Origin: Candidatus Poseidoniaceae archaeon
Lineage (GTDB): Archaea > Thermoplasmatota > Poseidoniia > Poseidoniales > Poseidoniaceae
Direction: 5' to 3'
NCBI GenBank assembly: GCA_028821785.1
Contig: JAPKFC010000016.1
Coordinates: forward strand, 1-33,785
Length of the DNA stretch: 33,785 nucleotides
Under the pieces are notes generated by a model that ran no database searches, was not told the DNA's origin, and saw nothing but the letters and a program-made list of their open reading frames with translations. Position numbers and translations under genes: made by a program. This document shows, one piece after another, positions 31,810 through 33,785 of this stretch (positions are counted from its first letter, which is position 1; each line of letters starts with the position of its first letter).

Positions 31810-32796
31810 TCAGATTCCAAATCCATCGAATTCGAAGTGATCATCAGAGTCAACATCATATCCGCCAGGGCTCGCTAAATTCGGTTGAACCATGAGTTGT
31901 AATAATGGCCATAAGCGAATGAATGAAGGTGATGCTTGATACAATAAACGAATCATAGGGTGTTCTTCAATTGCGATTCCTGCTTCCCCTGGGGGTGGTA
32001 AATCATCTGGTAAATTGCGTAGATCAATTATCAAATCAGCAATGGATTTTTGCTCTTCTTCAGTAATCATTTCTATTTCTTGAAAAGTCTCTATCGCTAA
32101 TTCAAGGATATCAGCCAACTCATTAGGATTGATTGGGCCAACTTCAGCGTCAGAAATATCTACGGGTCCAAAACTAACATGGCCGAGGTCAGTGGGAAGC
32201 AATTCGCCATTTTGACATTCCATTTTCATTAATTTTTGTCCATTACTTCCACCTAGTGGTGCGATTACGAATCCCGCCTCCGAAATCCTAGTATTAACCC
32301 ATTCTGGCAACTGCTTTATTTGGCCTGTAACCAATACGCGATTTAATTCACCAGGGAAGGCAATAGGCGAGATCTGCAATGATTCAATGTGCCTTACCTC
32401 AACAGTAGGCCAATAAGCTAACCGAGATGCTGCATGTTGAGTGACACTTTGTGAAGGATCTAACACTTTGACACTACCTTCTTCTCCTACAATTATAGAG
32501 ATTAATGCTGCAATATATCCGCTTTTACAACCGATTAAAACGACTTCATTGCCTTTTTGTAATTCTAAATGGTATAATAGAGTCACAATCATATGTGGTG
32601 CAGAAATTGTTTTCACTGCCCCCTTTTCATTTTTCAAGAAAGTGATGGGCCGGTCAGCAAAGAAATCCGCAATCTCAAAATCAGTGAAGTAATCAACTTC
32701 AATTTTCAACATTGCTTCTTTAATGGCATTGGTTATTGGGATGCCACCTTTTTCTAGGCGTTTCAATAAATCTTTCATTTCAGATTTGTAATTCAT
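31810..32796 (-). CDS. Protein-L-isoaspartate methyltransferase-like protein
   Basis: Resembles PIMT (Pcm), which uses S-adenosylmethionine to repair isoaspartyl residues. Residues about 1-220 keep the family order: a helical start with LLKRLEKGGI, TISAPHMIVTLLYHLEL, motif I region VVLIGCKSGYIAAL, a conserved VKVLDPSQ, LNRVLVTG and FVIAPLGG. Motif I normally reads EIGTGSGY; here the acidic residue is lost and the loop is GCKSG, so cofactor binding may be changed. About 110 C-terminal residues, helical and proline-containing, are not part of standard PIMT. GAGGT six bases before the ATG at 32796 fixes the start over the TTG at 32799. It lies 17 bases after the Smr-like gene and three bases before the HEAT gene. 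Confidence 0.78.
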   Translation of the reverse strand: MNYKSEMKDLLKRLEKGGIPITNAIKEAMLKIEVDYFTDFEIADFFADRPITFLKNEKGAVKTISAPHMIVTLLYHLELQKGNEVVLIGCKSGYIAALISIIVGEEGSVKVLDPSQSVTQHAASRLAYWPTVEVRHIESLQISPIAFPGELNRVLVTGQIKQLPEWVNTRISEAGFVIAPLGGSNGQKLMKMECQNGELLPTDLGHVSFGPVDISDAEVGPINPNELADILELAIETFQEIEMITEEEQKSIADLIIDLRNLPDDLPPPGEAGIAIEEHPMIRLLYQASPSFIRLWPLLQLMVQPNLASPGGYDVDSDDHFEFDGFGI

Positions 32797-32813
32797 CAAA
32801 AAACCTCATATGT

Positions 32814-33473
32814 TTAGCGCATTTCTAACCAAGCGAAGAATGAAATTATTGGAAGTAATATCATTAACATTTTATTTGTTTTCCGTTGGTAGTTGATATG
32901 CTCAATTGAAGGTTGGGGGATTACCTCAATAGACTTTGCACTTCTATTCCTTCTAGTTTTACTGACATTATTCTCAATATATGTTAGAACTATATTGCGG
33001 AGATTTTGCTGGCTACTAGTGCTTTTTCCTTGGCCAACAATGAATCTTATCGGATAACTCTCTGCTATAACCAATGCATCTCGAAGTACATTCTCAACAT
33101 TTGTTAAATTATGCATATCAATTCGAATTGTTCTTCCATCACTATTAATATGGCTCAAAGCTCGCCATTTACCTTGACCTTCATTGTGGATTTGTAATGC
33201 GTCTCTTGCTACTTTTACCGGTTCATCAGTCAAAGCAACAGGTCTTCTTCTTCTCGCAAGGAATGGGCCGAGAATAATAGACATAAAAATAGGAGGCAAA
33301 CATAGCAGTGACACCAATCTTTGCAATTCGCTGGGGTCTGTTAAAACAGAAACTACCGATAGTGAGAATCCGAGGTATAAGCCAAGGAATCCTCCAGCCT
33401 GCATGCCTAACGATAAACCAACAGGCTCACCTTCAAGTTCCCCCATATGGTTGAGGGAATTGGCAGATATCAT
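32814..33473 (-). CDS. Membrane protein with Smr-like domain
   Basis: A protein of about 219 residues. Two hydrophobic segments lie near the N-terminus (GLSLGMQAGGFLGLYLGFSL and LVSLLCLPPIFMSIILGPFL), and one at the extreme C-terminus (MLMILLPIISFFAWLEM). Between them a soluble domain reads TIRIDMHNLTNVENVLRDAL, then YPIRFIVGQGKS and QQNLRNIVLTYIEN, which follows the Smr pattern (LDLHG, a helix, a strand, HGKG). The canonical histidine of HGKG is replaced, so any nuclease activity is doubtful. The start may be the ATG at 33473 or one at 33446. A TATA-like stretch at 33487-33502 favours a leaderless message starting near 33473. It is the first gene of the Smr, PIMT-like, HEAT, M61 run. Assignment to Smr is by pattern only. 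Confidence 0.6.
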   Translation of the reverse strand: MISANSLNHMGELEGEPVGLSLGMQAGGFLGLYLGFSLSVVSVLTDPSELQRLVSLLCLPPIFMSIILGPFLARRRRPVALTDEPVKVARDALQIHNEGQGKWRALSHINSDGRTIRIDMHNLTNVENVLRDALVIAESYPIRFIVGQGKSTSSQQNLRNIVLTYIENNVSKTRRNRSAKSIEVIPQPSIEHINYQRKTNKMLMILLPIISFFAWLEMR

Positions 33474-33484
33474 CAATGCTTTGA

Positions 33485-33502
33485 TGAATAAAAGAATAAT
33501 AT
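33485..33502. promoter_or_regulatory. Divergent AT-rich promoter
   Basis: AATAAAAGAATAATATC lies about 26 bases before the ATG at 33525 on the plus strand and, read on the other strand, about 20-28 bases before the ATG at 33473. Both flanking genes have no visible Shine-Dalgarno, which fits leaderless transcripts from a shared promoter. Confidence 0.45.
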
Positions 33503-33524
33503 CTCTCCCGCACTAGGGTTGGAT

Positions 33525-33785
33525 ATGGGGAAGAATGGGTTGGCTAACCGTGAACCTGAGAGGAAAGTAGGTATGTGGATATTCTACATATGCGGTTTCC
33601 TTTTCGTCTCATTCTTCATTGCACCCTTGATTCTATCCGAGGGCACTGTCACAAATATCTCCGGGCGAGCGAATGCATTAGATTTTGCAACAAAAGATGG
33701 ATTCGGATCATCAGGGAATAGTGAGCAAGCATCTGCACCACACACGCATCAAGATGTGTCCCACCTCCCACGCATCATGATGTGT
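33525..33785 (+). CDS. Hypothetical membrane protein, 3' truncated
   Basis: An open frame of 87 codons that runs off the end of the window. Its translation begins MGKNGLANREPERKVG and continues into one strongly hydrophobic segment (about residues 17-39, MWIFYICGFLFVSFFIAPLI), followed by a polar part with SGRANALDFATKDGFG and a histidine-containing stretch (PHTHQDVSH). One N-terminal membrane anchor with an extracytosolic region beginning after it is the simplest reading. No family is recognised from this fragment. The start is supported by a well-placed TATA-like element and the absence of earlier in-frame starts. Confidence 0.65.
   Translation, partial: MGKNGLANREPERKVGMWIFYICGFLFVSFFIAPLILSEGTVTNISGRANALDFATKDGFGSSGNSEQASAPHTHQDVSHLPRIMMC

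Noticed and set aside
1-33785. CRISPR array, insertion sequence or prophage
   Set aside because: There are no regularly spaced repeats of 25-40 bases, no transposase or integrase genes, and no phage genes; almost all of the sequence is covered by housekeeping or conserved genes.

Overview
The window reads as a compact, AT-leaning archaeal chromosome segment. Archaeal markers are an A-type ATP synthase operon end (subunits B and D), Orc1/Cdc6, aIF2-gamma, ribosomal protein S6e, Dph2, an archaeal-type purine phosphoribosyltransferase, a DUF357 protein and a PIN protein in the S6e/aIF2-gamma neighbourhood. These sit beside bacterial-looking metabolic genes: L-aspartate oxidase, class II HMG-CoA reductase, acyl-CoA dehydrogenase and a class II CCA/poly(A) polymerase-like nucleotidyltransferase. 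That mixture, the acidic surface proteins and the tight packing fit a planktonic Thermoplasmatota archaeon, most likely Marine Group II (Poseidoniales). The lineage is an inference, because no rRNA is present.

Layout. 1-1669 (+): ATP synthase B (5' truncated) and D. 1765-4311 (+): a polytopic site-2-protease-like protein that has lost its zinc and catalytic motifs and carries a long extracytosolic tail. 4321-6871: ketopantoate reductase (+) converging on NadB (-). 6944-7714 (+): a zinc-ribbon membrane protein. 7891-13703 (+): smc-scpA-scpB condensin operon. 13706-15004 (-): HMG-CoA reductase. 15005-15276: a divergent control region packed with GCGTTAA heptamers and other repeats. 15277-18634 (+): a translationally coupled trio of degenerate AAA+/winged-helix protein, beta-propeller protein and DUF357 protein. 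18699-24452 (-): PIN, aIF2-gamma, S6e, Orc1/Cdc6, Dph2, purine phosphoribosyltransferase and a GcvH-like protein. 24576-25745 (+): acyl-CoA dehydrogenase. 25747-28437 (-): an EF-hand protein and the class II nucleotidyltransferase. 28509-28940 (+): a small SerK/ParB-like protein. 28931-33473 (-): Smr-like membrane protein, isoaspartyl methyltransferase-like protein, HEAT-repeat protein and M61 peptidase with PDZ. 33525 to the end (+): the start of a truncated membrane protein.

How the genes fit together. Chromosome maintenance (SMC-ScpAB, Orc1/Cdc6, possibly the 15277-18634 trio) and translation (S6e, aIF2-gamma, diphthamide, CCA-end maintenance) are the two main themes, with cofactor and lipid precursor metabolism between them (CoA, NAD, mevalonate). 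The most interesting candidates for undescribed biology are the pseudo-AAA+/propeller/DUF357 cassette with its repeat-rich upstream region, the inactive S2P-like membrane protein, and the Smr/PIMT/HEAT/M61 gene run. No rRNA, tRNA, CRISPR array, insertion sequence or prophage was seen.
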